Shown here one piece after another: positions 41,198 to 50,221 of a stretch of 64,000 bases of DNA. The notes below the pieces were generated by a model. It was given only the letters and a program-made list of their open reading frames with translations. It did not search any database and was not told the origin of the DNA. The translations under genes were made by a program, and so were the position numbers. The DNA lies in assembly GCF_003710905.1 (NCBI RefSeq), contig NZ_RHHV01000017.1:1-64000 (forward strand), written 5' to 3'. The stretch comes from Brevibacillus parabrevis. Lineage in GTDB: Bacteria; Bacillota; Bacilli; Brevibacillales; Brevibacillaceae. How positions within the stretch are numbered: the first letter of the stretch is position 1; every line of letters begins with the position of its first letter.

Positions 41198-44100
41198 TTA
41201 GGACACAGGACTCTCCGTACCGGTGTCTTTACGCACCTGGTGAAATTGACGAAGCAGCTTCTCGATCAGCTGTACACCTTCGTCTTCCCTTAACCCCTTT
41301 ACTTTAACAGTAATCGTGATCTGTTGTCCACCTGAGAGCCCCAACCTCCGGCTCCAGTTGCTGGCAAGCGCAAACAGAGCACCGCCATCAATGTTGTTGT
41401 TTTGGCTAGGATGGAGAACGAGCTTGATTTCATCCGGATTTTTTTGGCTGATCTCGGTGATGTGGTGTTGCAGCGCATAGACACGCAAACGGGAAATGGT
41501 CAGGAGATTGTCAACCGGCTGCGGAACAGGGCCGAAACGGTCCAACAATTCCTCTGCCAGATCGTCGACATCCTCCAGCGTGGATACCGCCACAAACTTT
41601 TTGTACATCTCGATCTTTTGCCGGCTGTCGGTAATGTACATAGACGGGATGTAAGCATCGAGCTGGAGATTGATTTCCACAGGCGTAACCGCTTCCTGCT
41701 TGACCTCTCCCTTCAACTCGTCAATCGCTTCCTTGAGCATCTGGCTGTACAGGTCGAAACCGACTGTATTGATAAACCCGTGCTGCTCGGCACCGAGCAA
41801 ATTACCAGCCCCCCGGATCGACAAGTCGCGCATGGCGATCTTGAAGCCGGAGCCGAGTTCCGTAAATTCCTTGATCGCCTGAAGCCGTTTTTCTGCGACT
41901 TCTGTCAGCACCTTGTCCCGTTGGTATGTGAAGTAAGCATAAGCAATCCGGTTCGAACGTCCAACCCGTCCGCGAAGCTGATACAGCTGGGACAGGCCCA
42001 TTTTGTCGGCATTGTGGATGATCAGCGTGTTCACGTTCGGGATGTCCACCCCGGTCTCAATGATCGTCGTGCTGACCAACACGTCAAAATTCCCTTCCAA
42101 AAAGTCGAGGATGACGCCTTCCAGCTCGCTCTCATTCATCTGGCCGTGCGCTACCGCGATCCGTGCATCAGGCACGAGCATGGATATTTGTTCAGCCATC
42201 TGCTCAATGCCTTGCACCTGATTGTAGAGGAAAAATACTTGGCCGTCGCGCGCCATCTCGCGCTCAATCGCTTCTCTCACCAGCGCAGGACTGTATTCCA
42301 TTACGTACGTCTGCACAGGGAAACGGTTTTCTGGCGGTGTCTCGATGACAGACAAGTCACGCACACCCAGCATCGACATGTGCAGCGTCCGCGGGATTGG
42401 CGTCGCGGTCAACGTGATAACATCGACATTTGTCTTGATTTGCTTCAGCTTTTCTTTGTGACTCACACCGAAACGCTGCTCCTCGTCGACGATGAGCAGT
42501 CCGAGTTCGCGAAACGTCAAGTCTTTGGACAGCAAACGATGCGTTCCGATGACGACATCGACAGTGCCTTCCTTCAGTCCTTTTAACGTAGCGTTTTGTT
42601 CCTTGCGCGAGCGAAAACGGCTCAACACCTCAACCCGGATCGGGTAGTCGGCAAAACGCTCACGAAACGTCTCGTAATGCTGCTGCGCCAAAATCGTCGT
42701 CGGAACGAGAACAGCCACCTGTTTGCCGTCCATGACAGCCTTGAACGCTGCGCGAATCGCCACTTCTGTTTTTCCGTAACCCACGTCTCCGCAGACGAGG
42801 CGATCCATCGGGCGTCTGCGCTCCATATCGCTTTTGACCTCAGCGATTGCCCGCAACTGGTCGGGAGTCTCCTGATACGGAAACATCGATTCAAAGTCAC
42901 GCTGCTCGGTTGTATCTGAGGAAAAGGCGTGACCGACCGCTGCTTCGCGCGCAGCGTACAGCTTGATCAAATCTTCGGCAATGTCTTTGACGGAAGACTG
43001 AACTTTGTTTTTGACCCGCTTCCATTCGCTTCCGCCCAAGCTGTAGATTTTCGGCTGGGCTTCTTCGCTCGCCACGTACTTTTGCACATGGTCGATTTGA
43101 TCGATCGGCACAAACAGGCTGTCGCCTGCTGCGTATTGAATGTGAAGGTAATCTTTATGAATTCCGAGTATTTCCTTGGTTTCAATTCCAAGGTACTTCC
43201 CAATCCCGTGATTGATGTGCACCACAAAATCGCCGGGCTTTAGCTCCAAGTAATTTTTGATCCGCTCCGCATTGTTCATCGTCTGCTGAACTTTGCGCGC
43301 TTTACGCTGCTTGGCGGTAAATACTTCGCCCTCCGTAATAACGACCAGCTTGTTCAGGGGCAGCTCGAAGCCTGTCTGGAGGTTCCCCAAGATGATCGTA
43401 GGACGCCCTGGTGGCACCACCTCAACCGCTTCGGTCAACACATCTGCTTCCATCTCATAATCGTGCAGGACGCGCTCCAGACGTTTGGCACGCTCCAGAT
43501 CGGCCGCGACAAAAACGATCTGGTCCTGAGACTTTTTCCAGCGGGCCAGCTCTGTTTTCAGCACATTCATCTGTCCGTGGAAGTTCTGCATAGTGCGACA
43601 GGTCAGGTTGACGATGTTTTGCGGCTGGGTCTTGGGAGATTGTCGGAGGAACAAAGACAGGTGGACAATCTGCCGCTTCTTGTGGGAAACGATGTCTTCA
43701 TAAGTGCGGGACAGGCTCAGGTTAGCCATGTACTCGCCCTGAATGATTCGTCCGGTCAGCCACTCTGCTTCTTCTTTTTGCAGCTGTGCTGCCGTATCCA
43801 AAACGCGGGAAGGCTCATCCATGATCAAGAGGGTTTCAGACGGCATGTAGGAGATCAGCGTGTCCTGTGACGGATAAATGACGGAAACGTACGAGTACAG
43901 CTGAGCAAAACGCTGCCCTTGTTTCATACGCTCGACATCCGAACCAATCCGCTCGACCACTTTTTCCTTGGCGGCGCCATCTTTCAGCTTGGCAACGGTT
44001 TCACCGAGCTTCTGCTCTAAGCGAACAGCCGCTTCCATCAGCAAAGGCGTAGAGGCGATCATTTCTTTTGCCGGGCCCAAAATGTAGGTTTGCACCGATT

Positions 44101-44746
44101 CAAGCGAGCGCTGGGAAAGCATGTCGAACGTACGGATCGAGTCAATCTCCACATCGAACAGCTCGATGCGCACAGGCCACTCGGAATCAATCGGGTACAG
44201 GTCGATAATTCCGCCGCGAACGCTCAGTTCGCCTTTTCGCTCGACCATATCGACGCGCTCGTAACCAAGCTCGATACAGCGGGACAAAAACGATTCGATA
44301 TCCAGCTCGTCACCGACAGACAGCGTAATCTGCGCCTCTTTCCACACTTCGGGAGGCACAACCAGGCGGCGCAATCCGGCGAATGGCGCAACCAAAAAAC
44401 CCGTAAAGCCTTGGGCCAGACGGTTGAATACATGAATGCGCTGCGCCAGCATCTCGGGACTGGCGATGGCAAGCTCAGAGCCAATCAGCTCGTTTCCCGG
44501 ATAAAGCAGCACTTGATCAGAAGGAACCAGCTCAATAAGATCCTCGTATACTTTTTGTGCTTGGTACATGTTATGCGTGACGACACAAACCGGGCGCCCG
44601 GTCATCTGTTTCAGTGCCGCCATCAGTGTCTGTCGGGCTGAGCCTGCTAGACCGGAGACAAGCTGCTCATGCAGACCTTTCTCCAAACCAGCCACAATTG
44701 TCCCGACGTTCGAGTCTTGTTTCATCGGGTTAATGATGACTTGCAT
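41198..44746 (-). CDS. mfd: Transcription-repair coupling factor Mfd
   Basis: 1182 residues, full length. Recognises RNA polymerase stalled at DNA lesions, removes it and recruits UvrA. Order: UvrB-like homology region, RNA-polymerase interaction domain around 480-560 (KPGDFVVHINHGIGKYLGIE), RecG-like translocase with Walker A CGDVGYGKTEVA, motif II LLIVDEEQRFG, TATPIPRTL, and TRG region, then the C-terminal inhibitory domain. GAGGGGA precedes the ATG. It follows fin as in B. subtilis. Confidence 0.97.
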   Translation of the reverse strand: MQVIINPMKQDSNVGTIVAGLEKGLHEQLVSGLAGSARQTLMAALKQMTGRPVCVVTHNMYQAQKVYEDLIELVPSDQVLLYPGNELIGSELAIASPEMLAQRIHVFNRLAQGFTGFLVAPFAGLRRLVVPPEVWKEAQITLSVGDELDIESFLSRCIELGYERVDMVERKGELSVRGGIIDLYPIDSEWPVRIELFDVEIDSIRTFDMLSQRSLESVQTYILGPAKEMIASTPLLMEAAVRLEQKLGETVAKLKDGAAKEKVVERIGSDVERMKQGQRFAQLYSYVSVIYPSQDTLISYMPSETLLIMDEPSRVLDTAAQLQKEEAEWLTGRIIQGEYMANLSLSRTYEDIVSHKKRQIVHLSLFLRQSPKTQPQNIVNLTCRTMQNFHGQMNVLKTELARWKKSQDQIVFVAADLERAKRLERVLHDYEMEADVLTEAVEVVPPGRPTIILGNLQTGFELPLNKLVVITEGEVFTAKQRKARKVQQTMNNAERIKNYLELKPGDFVVHINHGIGKYLGIETKEILGIHKDYLHIQYAAGDSLFVPIDQIDHVQKYVASEEAQPKIYSLGGSEWKRVKNKVQSSVKDIAEDLIKLYAAREAAVGHAFSSDTTEQRDFESMFPYQETPDQLRAIAEVKSDMERRRPMDRLVCGDVGYGKTEVAIRAAFKAVMDGKQVAVLVPTTILAQQHYETFRERFADYPIRVEVLSRFRSRKEQNATLKGLKEGTVDVVIGTHRLLSKDLTFRELGLLIVDEEQRFGVSHKEKLKQIKTNVDVITLTATPIPRTLHMSMLGVRDLSVIETPPENRFPVQTYVMEYSPALVREAIEREMARDGQVFFLYNQVQGIEQMAEQISMLVPDARIAVAHGQMNESELEGVILDFLEGNFDVLVSTTIIETGVDIPNVNTLIIHNADKMGLSQLYQLRGRVGRSNRIAYAYFTYQRDKVLTEVAEKRLQAIKEFTELGSGFKIAMRDLSIRGAGNLLGAEQHGFINTVGFDLYSQMLKEAIDELKGEVKQEAVTPVEINLQLDAYIPSMYITDSRQKIEMYKKFVAVSTLEDVDDLAEELLDRFGPVPQPVDNLLTISRLRVYALQHHITEISQKNPDEIKLVLHPSQNNNIDGGALFALASNWSRRLGLSGGQQITITVKVKGLREDEGVQLIEKLLRQFHQVRKDTGTESPVS

Positions 44747-44774
44747 TCACTAATCCCCTCTCTAATTCTTCTGT

Positions 44775-44802
44775 CATCTACAGCCAGAGCATGACTGGTC
44801 AA
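44775..44802 (-). promoter_or_regulatory. Weak candidate promoter of mfd
   Basis: Minus-strand -35 TTGACC (44797-44802), 16-bp spacer, poor -10 TAGATG (44775-44780). Confidence 0.35.
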
Positions 44803-44830
44803 GCGATTTGCCCGCGGGTCGACCATGCGA

Positions 44831-44859
44831 AAAGAAGCCTTAGCTCCCCAAGCTAAGGC
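44831..44859 (-). terminator. fin terminator
   Basis: Minus-strand stem GCCTTAGCTT/(A)GCTAAGGC with a short GGGG loop, followed by TTCTTTT; isolates fin from mfd. Confidence 0.8.
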
Positions 44860-44897
44860 CTTGTCAGTGCAAGCCTTCCTAACGAGTATCCACTTAT

Positions 44898-45128
44898 TTA
44901 TTGAAGTGGGTTTCCAACTAGCGAAAGCTCTGGATGCTGAATCAGCGCTTCACGGCAGTAGTCGCACGTGATGCTGACGACCGTATCTCCACTTTGTTCT
45001 CTCGATATTATAAGAGCACGCTCCTCCGGGGTCAAGGAATCAAACCCGAGCTGCGCTTCTGTCACTTGCGATTCGTCAAATTCCGCGATTTTCATGCCGC
45101 AGCAACGACACGTATAGCGAATGCTCAT
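44898..45128 (-). CDS. fin: Anti-sigma-F factor Fin (YabK)
   Basis: 76 residues, same length as B. subtilis Fin. Two CxxC pairs (CRCCGMK and CDYC) suggest a zinc ribbon. In B. subtilis Fin is made under sigma-F and inhibits sigma-F, to help the switch to sigma-G in the forespore. The ATG giving MSIRYTCRCC is chosen; a longer frame would include the promoter. A good sigma-F-like promoter lies 33 bp upstream. Confidence 0.93.
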   Translation of the reverse strand: MSIRYTCRCCGMKIAEFDESQVTEAQLGFDSLTPEERALIISREQSGDTVVSITCDYCREALIQHPELSLVGNPLQ

Positions 45129-45160
45129 GCATATGCCACCCCCATACCTTTCATATCGCT

Positions 45161-45190
45161 TAGTATGGTCGGTTGGGTGGAAAATCATAC
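45161..45190 (-). promoter_or_regulatory. Sigma-F-type promoter of fin
   Basis: Minus-strand -35 GTATG (45186-45190), 15-bp spacer and -10 GACCATACTA (45161-45170). It fits the sigma-F pattern GYATA-N15-GGNNANANTR with few mismatches; CATACTA would also suit sigma-G. Confidence 0.65.
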
Positions 45191-45222
45191 TAGCGGCAAG
45201 CCTGACTCCTGTGTGCCGCCGC

Positions 45223-45798
45223 TTATTTTTGCAGGCTGTTAAACTGGTTCATCACTTTAATAAAAGGCTCTCTCGTCCACATCGCCGCTGCATCGGCAGC
45301 ATGCTCCACAGCTTCCTGAATCAGCGTTCTCTCCGCAGCAGGGAACGATTGCAGCACGTAGTCGCTCACACTGCGCCCTGGCTCTGGACGGCTGATCCCG
45401 ACCTTGATGCGTTTAAATTCCTGGGTTCCCAAATGTTGAATCATCGACTTGATGCCGTTGTGACCACCAGCACTGCCTTTTTCACGCAGGCGAAGCTGTC
45501 CGGTCGGCAAGTCGAGATCGTCAAAAATGACAACCAGATCATCCGGAATCAGCTTGTAAAATTTCAAGATTTCTGCGACTGACTCACCGGACAGATTCAT
45601 GTACGTCTGCGGTTTGACAAGCAGCACCTTTTCGCCTTCCACCCGGCCTTCGCCGACAAGAGCGCGAAACTTGTTTTGCGTAACGGGAATGCCCCATTTG
45701 TCGCTAATCTTATCTATGGCCATGAATCCGGCATTATGTCTGGTGTCTTCATATTTTTTACCTGGATTACCCAATCCAATGATTACTTTCACGTTCAT
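45223..45798 (-). CDS. pth: Peptidyl-tRNA hydrolase
   Basis: 191 residues, complete. Releases peptides from drop-off peptidyl-tRNA. IGLGNPGKKYEDTRHNAGFM contains the catalytic His and Asn residues; PQTYMNLSG and DDLDLPTG are the other conserved segments. Known as spoVC in B. subtilis. It lies between ctc and fin, with TACAAT (45818-45823) upstream as a possible -10 box, but without a good -35. Confidence 0.95.
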   Translation of the reverse strand: MNVKVIIGLGNPGKKYEDTRHNAGFMAIDKISDKWGIPVTQNKFRALVGEGRVEGEKVLLVKPQTYMNLSGESVAEILKFYKLIPDDLVVIFDDLDLPTGQLRLREKGSAGGHNGIKSMIQHLGTQEFKRIKVGISRPEPGRSVSDYVLQSFPAAERTLIQEAVEHAADAAAMWTREPFIKVMNQFNSLQK

Positions 45799-45850
45799 TC
45801 CCTCCTACTCTCTCCCCATTGTACTAGAATGACATCGGTAACAAAAGAAA

Positions 45851-45880
45851 AAGGGCCCGCAGTCATCAACTCGGCCCCTT
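45851..45880 (-). terminator. Terminator after ctc
   Basis: Minus-strand stem AAGGGGCC/GGGCCCTT (one mismatch), 14-nt loop, followed by TTTTTC. Confidence 0.55.
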
Positions 45881-45903
45881 CTTTCCATCATTCGACTTTT
45901 TTC

Positions 45904-46506
45904 TTATTCAGCCGCAGCCTTCTCTGCTACGGCTTCCGCCTCTTGCTCCGCTTCGATCGACTCTTCCGACTTGGCCTTCACTGGCAGGACACTGATCAGC
46001 ACTTCTGTAGGGTCAACCAGCAGCTCTACTCCCGCCGGAACTTCCAGGTCGGCTGCCAAAACAACGTCTCCAATCTGGAAGCCGTCCACGTTCACCAGGA
46101 ACGATCCCGGAATATTGCTTGGCAAGCAGTTGACCTCTACGTTATGGCGCACAAGCGTCGCTACTCCCAATTCAGGATCTCCCGTCATGAGGACAGGTAC
46201 CGACGTCTGCATTTTTTCGTTCATATTGATTTTCTTGAAATCGGCATGCAAAATGTTGCCCTGCAAAGGATGGCGTTGCAATTCGTTTACCATCACATCA
46301 TGGGTAGTTCCATCCACATCCAACCGGAACGGCTTGTTTGTCGTCTGGTGACGCAAGGCCGCATCCAGCTCCCGTCCATTGATTTGAATCGACTGACTGC
46401 TTACATCGCTTCCGTACACGACACCAGGCACCCAGCCTTCACGCCGCAGCACCTTTACGGAATTGCCTGTTGTTTGGTTACGCACTTGAGCCTTTATCGC
46501 TTCCAC
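45904..46506 (-). CDS. ctc: Ribosomal protein L25 of the Ctc family
   Basis: 200 residues. N-terminal L25 fold (about 1-90; AIKAQVRNQTTGNSVKVLRREG) that binds 5S rRNA, then the TL5/CTC C-terminal domain and a Glu/Ala-rich tail. In B. subtilis it is a general stress protein. The start is GTG 46506, seven T residues after GAGGAGG; upstream codons would lie in the hairpin. Its ribosome binding site is paired in a long terminator-like stem between prs and ctc, so expression may be regulated or low. Confidence 0.92.
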   Translation of the reverse strand: MEAIKAQVRNQTTGNSVKVLRREGWVPGVVYGSDVSSQSIQINGRELDAALRHQTTNKPFRLDVDGTTHDVMVNELQRHPLQGNILHADFKKINMNEKMQTSVPVLMTGDPELGVATLVRHNVEVNCLPSNIPGSFLVNVDGFQIGDVVLAADLEVPAGVELLVDPTEVLISVLPVKAKSEESIEAEQEAEAVAEKAAAE

Positions 46507-46569
46507 AAAAAAACCTCCTCGGACCCTAGCTAGTAAAAGTTTCCTCACTAGCTTGTCCAAAGGAGGTTT
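46507..46569 (-). terminator. Terminator-like hairpin that sequesters the ctc ribosome binding site
   Basis: On the minus strand three helices stack with small interruptions: AAACCTCC/GGAGGTTT (8 bp), TTGGAC/GTCCGA (6 bp, one G-T) and AGCTAGT/ACTAGCT (7 bp), loop of 12 nt, followed directly by seven T residues and the ctc GTG. The GGAGG of ctc lies in the 3' arm. A second small hairpin ATCCCC/GGGGAT lies upstream (46576-46592), at the end of prs. Confidence 0.8.
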
Positions 46570-46599
46570 ATTTCAATCCCCTAAAAGGGGATGCTTGCC

Positions 46600-47550
46600 T
46601 TAATCGAACAGCTTGCTGACAGACAGTTCTTCGTGTACGCGAATGATCGCTTCGCCAATGATCGGCGCTACGGACAGAACGGTGATTTTGTCGATAATTT
46701 GCTCTTGGGTCAGCGGGATCGAATTGGTTACGATCAACTCTTTGATCTTCGAGTTGGCGATACGCTCGATTGCTGGACCGGACAGAACAGGGTGTGTGCA
46801 GCATGCGTAAACTTCGCGGGCACCAGCTTCTACCAATGCATTGGCAGCCAGGGTGATTGTTCCCGCTGTATCAATGATATCGTCAATAATGATGGCAGTT
46901 TTGCCTTCGATATTACCGACGATGTTCATGACTTCCGCTACGTTTGGCTCTGGGCGGCGCTTGTCGATAATGGCGATTGGCGCTTCCAGACGCTCAGCCA
47001 GCTTGCGGGCACGAGTTACGCCGCCATGGTCAGGCGATACGACGACGATGTCCTTCAAGCCTTTTTCGGAGAAGTGTTTGCCCAAAATCGGCACACCGAG
47101 CAGATGGTCCACAGGAATGTCGAAGAATCCCTGGATTTGTGTTGCGTGCAGATCCATGGTAATTACACGTTGCGCTCCTGCGGTTTCAATCAGGTTGGCA
47201 ACCAGTTTTGCTGTGATCGGATCACGTGCGCGCGCCTTGCGATCTTGTCTGGCATATCCGTAGTAAGGAATAACAACGTTGATGCTTTTTGCAGATGCGC
47301 GTTTCAGTGCATCGACCATTACCAAAAGCTCCATCAAATGCTCATTAACGGGAGCAGACGTTGGCTGAATAACAAATACGTCACAACCGCGAACGCTTTC
47401 ATTCAATTTAATTTGGCATTCGCCGTCACTAAAGCGCACAGCTTGTGCATTTCCGAGCGGTACACCAATGTGTTCAGCGATTTCTTTTGCCAATTCAGGG
47501 TTTGCGTTGCACGTAAATACCTTCAGTTTGGGGTCGCGGTAATTAGCCAT
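46600..47550 (-). CDS. prs: Ribose-phosphate pyrophosphokinase
   Basis: 316 residues. Makes PRPP from ribose 5-phosphate and ATP, for purine, pyrimidine, NAD, His and Trp synthesis. KVFTCNANPELAKEIA at the N-terminus, DLHATQIQGFFDIPVDHL, and the PRPP loop IIIDDIIDTAGT are present. It follows glmU by 22 bp in the conserved glmU-prs-ctc order. Confidence 0.96.
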   Translation of the reverse strand: MANYRDPKLKVFTCNANPELAKEIAEHIGVPLGNAQAVRFSDGECQIKLNESVRGCDVFVIQPTSAPVNEHLMELLVMVDALKRASAKSINVVIPYYGYARQDRKARARDPITAKLVANLIETAGAQRVITMDLHATQIQGFFDIPVDHLLGVPILGKHFSEKGLKDIVVVSPDHGGVTRARKLAERLEAPIAIIDKRRPEPNVAEVMNIVGNIEGKTAIIIDDIIDTAGTITLAANALVEAGAREVYACCTHPVLSGPAIERIANSKIKELIVTNSIPLTQEQIIDKITVLSVAPIIGEAIIRVHEELSVSKLFD

Positions 47551-47572
47551 GATCTTCTCTTAGAACCTCCCG

Positions 47573-48958
47573 TTATGATTGCTTTTTGCCCTTGCGAGGC
47601 ATTTTGTTAGCGTAATCTGGTTTATTCACTTGACGCTCACGTGCGATCGCAAGCGCATTGTCAGGCACATCCTGAGTGATGGTCGATCCTGCTGCTACAT
47701 ACGCATTTTGTCCAACGGTAACGGGAGCCACCAGATTGCTGTTGCAACCAATGAACGCTCCGTCCTGGACGATTGTCTTATGCTTGACTGCCCCGTCGTA
47801 ATTGACGGTTATCGTACCACAGCCGATGTTCACGCCATCGCCAATTTCCGCGTCACCTACATAGCTGAGGTGAGGTACTTTGCTTCCGTCGCCGATCTTT
47901 GTATTTTTCAATTCGACGAAATCACCGATCTTCGCTTTGCGGCCAATTTGCGAGCCTGGACGAATGTAGGCGAATGGCCCGACTGCCGACTCTGCTTCCA
48001 CGCTTGACTCTACCATGACCGAATAGGAAATGGTGACGCCGGAACCAACCTGCACATCTGTCAAGTCAGCCTGTGGCCCAATGACGCAATCCGTGCCAAT
48101 GGTTGTCCGTCCGCGCAAAAATGTACCCGGTTGGATAACCGTATCGGCCCCGATGACGACATCTGCCTCGATATACGTAGAAGCCGGATCAATGATGGTA
48201 ACACCATTGCGCATATGACCGTTGGCAATCCGCTTCCGCATATACGCTTCCGCTTCAGACAGCTGCACACGATCATTGACGCCCATCGTTTCCTCAGGGT
48301 CAACCGCTTCGTACGCCACTACCTTTTCGCCCGCTTCCCGCAAAATGCCGACAACGTCTGTTACATAGTATTCGCCTTGCGCGTTGTCATTTTTCACTTC
48401 CGCCAAGGCTTTCCATAATTTGCGATTGTCATAACAGTATATGCCCGTGTTAATTTCCTGGACCGCCCGTTCCGCTTCTGTAGCGTCCTTATGTTCCACG
48501 ATTCGCAATACTTCGCCCGCCTCGTTGCGCACGATGCGCCCGTAGCCTGTCGGATCGGGGAGCACGGCGGTCAATACAGTTGCAGCCGCTTGCTGCTCTT
48601 CGTGATAGGTCAGCAAGGCGGACAACGTCTGTTCAGACAAGAGGGGAACGTCTCCGTACAAAAGAAACGTAGTGCCTTCTTTATCCTGTAAAAACGGCGC
48701 TGCCTGCGAAACGGCATGCGCCGTTCCCAATTGTTCTTCTTGCAGTGCGTAAGTAACGCCCTCGCCTAGTTTGGCGCGGACCACGTCAGCACCATGACCT
48801 ACGACGACAACGATGTCCTCAACCTGCATAGAAACCATCGTATCCACAACATGCTGAACCATTGGTTTCCCACATACAGGATGCAGAACCTTGTACAGCT
48901 TCGATTTCATCCGCGTACCCTGACCAGCGGCCAGAACCACGGCATGGATCTTAGACAT
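47573..48958 (-). CDS. glmU: Bifunctional GlmU (GlcN-1-P acetyltransferase / GlcNAc-1-P uridylyltransferase)
   Basis: 461 residues. Supplies UDP-GlcNAc for peptidoglycan. N-terminal uridylyltransferase with LAAGQGTRMKSKLYKVLH, LYGDVPLL; C-terminal left-handed beta-helix of hexapeptide repeats with the acetyltransferase site (YVGDAEIGDGVNIGCGTI). ATG follows GGAGGG; the frame extends a few codons upstream without support. It has its own promoter because an opposite-strand gene separates it from spoVG. Confidence 0.96.
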   Translation of the reverse strand: MSKIHAVVLAAGQGTRMKSKLYKVLHPVCGKPMVQHVVDTMVSMQVEDIVVVVGHGADVVRAKLGEGVTYALQEEQLGTAHAVSQAAPFLQDKEGTTFLLYGDVPLLSEQTLSALLTYHEEQQAAATVLTAVLPDPTGYGRIVRNEAGEVLRIVEHKDATEAERAVQEINTGIYCYDNRKLWKALAEVKNDNAQGEYYVTDVVGILREAGEKVVAYEAVDPEETMGVNDRVQLSEAEAYMRKRIANGHMRNGVTIIDPASTYIEADVVIGADTVIQPGTFLRGRTTIGTDCVIGPQADLTDVQVGSGVTISYSVMVESSVEAESAVGPFAYIRPGSQIGRKAKIGDFVELKNTKIGDGSKVPHLSYVGDAEIGDGVNIGCGTITVNYDGAVKHKTIVQDGAFIGCNSNLVAPVTVGQNAYVAAGSTITQDVPDNALAIARERQVNKPDYANKMPRKGKKQS

Positions 48959-48989
48959 GTCAACCCTCCATCGTAGAAGTTCCACAATG

Positions 48990-49018
48990 ACTATATCTTA
49001 ATCATATGTGGATTTCAA
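48990..49018 (-). promoter_or_regulatory. glmU-prs promoter
   Basis: Minus-strand -35 TTGAAA (49013-49018), 17-bp spacer, -10 TATAGT (48990-48995). Confidence 0.6.
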
Positions 49019-49153
49019 GACAATCGATGCAGGATTATCGCCGTTTCCCTGACATTGCCTGAAAGTTGTTCATCTAACAGACAACATTTAATAATCTGAC
49101 AAAAAGTGATATATTGATGGGCGAAAGAGGTTATATAAAGGAGGCAGGAAGGA

Positions 49154-50164
49154 ATGCCAGCGGATGTCTACTTGCTGACCGGATACTTGGGCAGCGGAAA
49201 AACGACCTTATTGCAAAAATGGCTGACTCATCTACGCGTCCAGAACGAAAACGTAGTCGTCCTGATGAATGAAATGGGCGAGGAAGATATTGACGGCGAA
49301 CAGCTGCAAGGCTTTGGCTTCCCCGTAAAAAAGCTGCTGGACGGTTGCATTTGCTGCTCGATCAAAGGGGAACTGACAGAAGGCTTGCGGGATATTTTGA
49401 ACTCCCTGCAACCCGATCGCATTTTGATAGAAACAACAGGAGTCGCCGACCCGATCGATGTCATCGATACGCTTACCCATCCCGAGCTTTACGATCGCAT
49501 CGAGCTGAAAGGGACGATCAGCGTCGTGGATGCTTCCCGCTTTTTGGATCTCAATTCGCGCTTTGCCTCCACAGCGGCTCTCGTGAAGACCGTCCGCAAT
49601 CAGGTCAAATACGCCGACCTCATCCTGCTCAACAAAACAGATATGGCGAGCGCAGAACTGGTGGAGCGCGTCAAGCAGAAGCTCGCGGAGCTAAACCCGA
49701 AAGCGCCGATTCACCAAGCGGTGCAGGCGAACATCGATCTCTCCCGGCTTCAGGCTGTGAAACGAGTCGAGCATGTGAGAGAACCCGATTCTGCCTCCCC
49801 TGCTCCCGTCCAAACAACGATCGGCCGCATGTCCACGATGGACAGGCTGAAACAATCGCTCGGCCTGAAAACGAGCACACCTTCGCTTTACAACAGCATC
49901 GATACGTTTTCCTACACTTTTACTGGGCCGATAGACGAGAAAAAATTCGAGGATTTTTTGTATGATCTGCCCAAAAACGTGTATCGGGCAAAGGGGTATG
50001 TGCTCTTTCATGGAAAAAAAGAACTGATTTCGTTCCAGCACACGGACAATCAAGTGCTGTTCTTTCCATTCGAGAACTTCGGACCGAAACTGGTCGCTGT
50101 TTTTATCGGGGAAGGAATGGATCAACAGGAAATTACAAGAAAATTATCCAAATGTTACGGGTAA
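49154..50164 (+). CDS. CobW/COG0523-family GTPase (putative metal chaperone)
   Basis: 336 residues. G-domain with Walker A GYLGSGKTTLL, switch region with the metal-binding CxCC motif GCICCSIKGEL, Walker B-like ILIETTGVADP and NKTD, then a C-terminal CobW_C domain (YRAKGYVLFHGKKE). Such proteins deliver zinc or other metals to client enzymes using GTP. The client is not apparent: it stands alone between spoVG and glmU. AAAGGAGG and AGGAAGGA precede the ATG. I see no clear Zur box upstream. Confidence 0.85.
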   Translation: MPADVYLLTGYLGSGKTTLLQKWLTHLRVQNENVVVLMNEMGEEDIDGEQLQGFGFPVKKLLDGCICCSIKGELTEGLRDILNSLQPDRILIETTGVADPIDVIDTLTHPELYDRIELKGTISVVDASRFLDLNSRFASTAALVKTVRNQVKYADLILLNKTDMASAELVERVKQKLAELNPKAPIHQAVQANIDLSRLQAVKRVEHVREPDSASPAPVQTTIGRMSTMDRLKQSLGLKTSTPSLYNSIDTFSYTFTGPIDEKKFEDFLYDLPKNVYRAKGYVLFHGKKELISFQHTDNQVLFFPFENFGPKLVAVFIGEGMDQQEITRKLSKCYG

Positions 50165-50176
50165 TCAGACGCCGAA

Positions 50177-50206
50177 GCACCCTGCCAGAAATGACAGGGT
50201 GCTTTT
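50177..50206 (+). terminator. Terminator of the CobW-family gene
   Basis: Stem GCACCCTG/CAGGGTGC, 10-nt loop and TTTTGT; could also stop spoVG transcripts from the other strand. Confidence 0.75.
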
Positions 50207-50221
50207 GTATTGGGTGCTATT

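Noticed and set aside
41402..42586. 394-codon plus-strand frame opposite mfd
   Set aside because: Shadow of the mfd frame, without homology or start signal.
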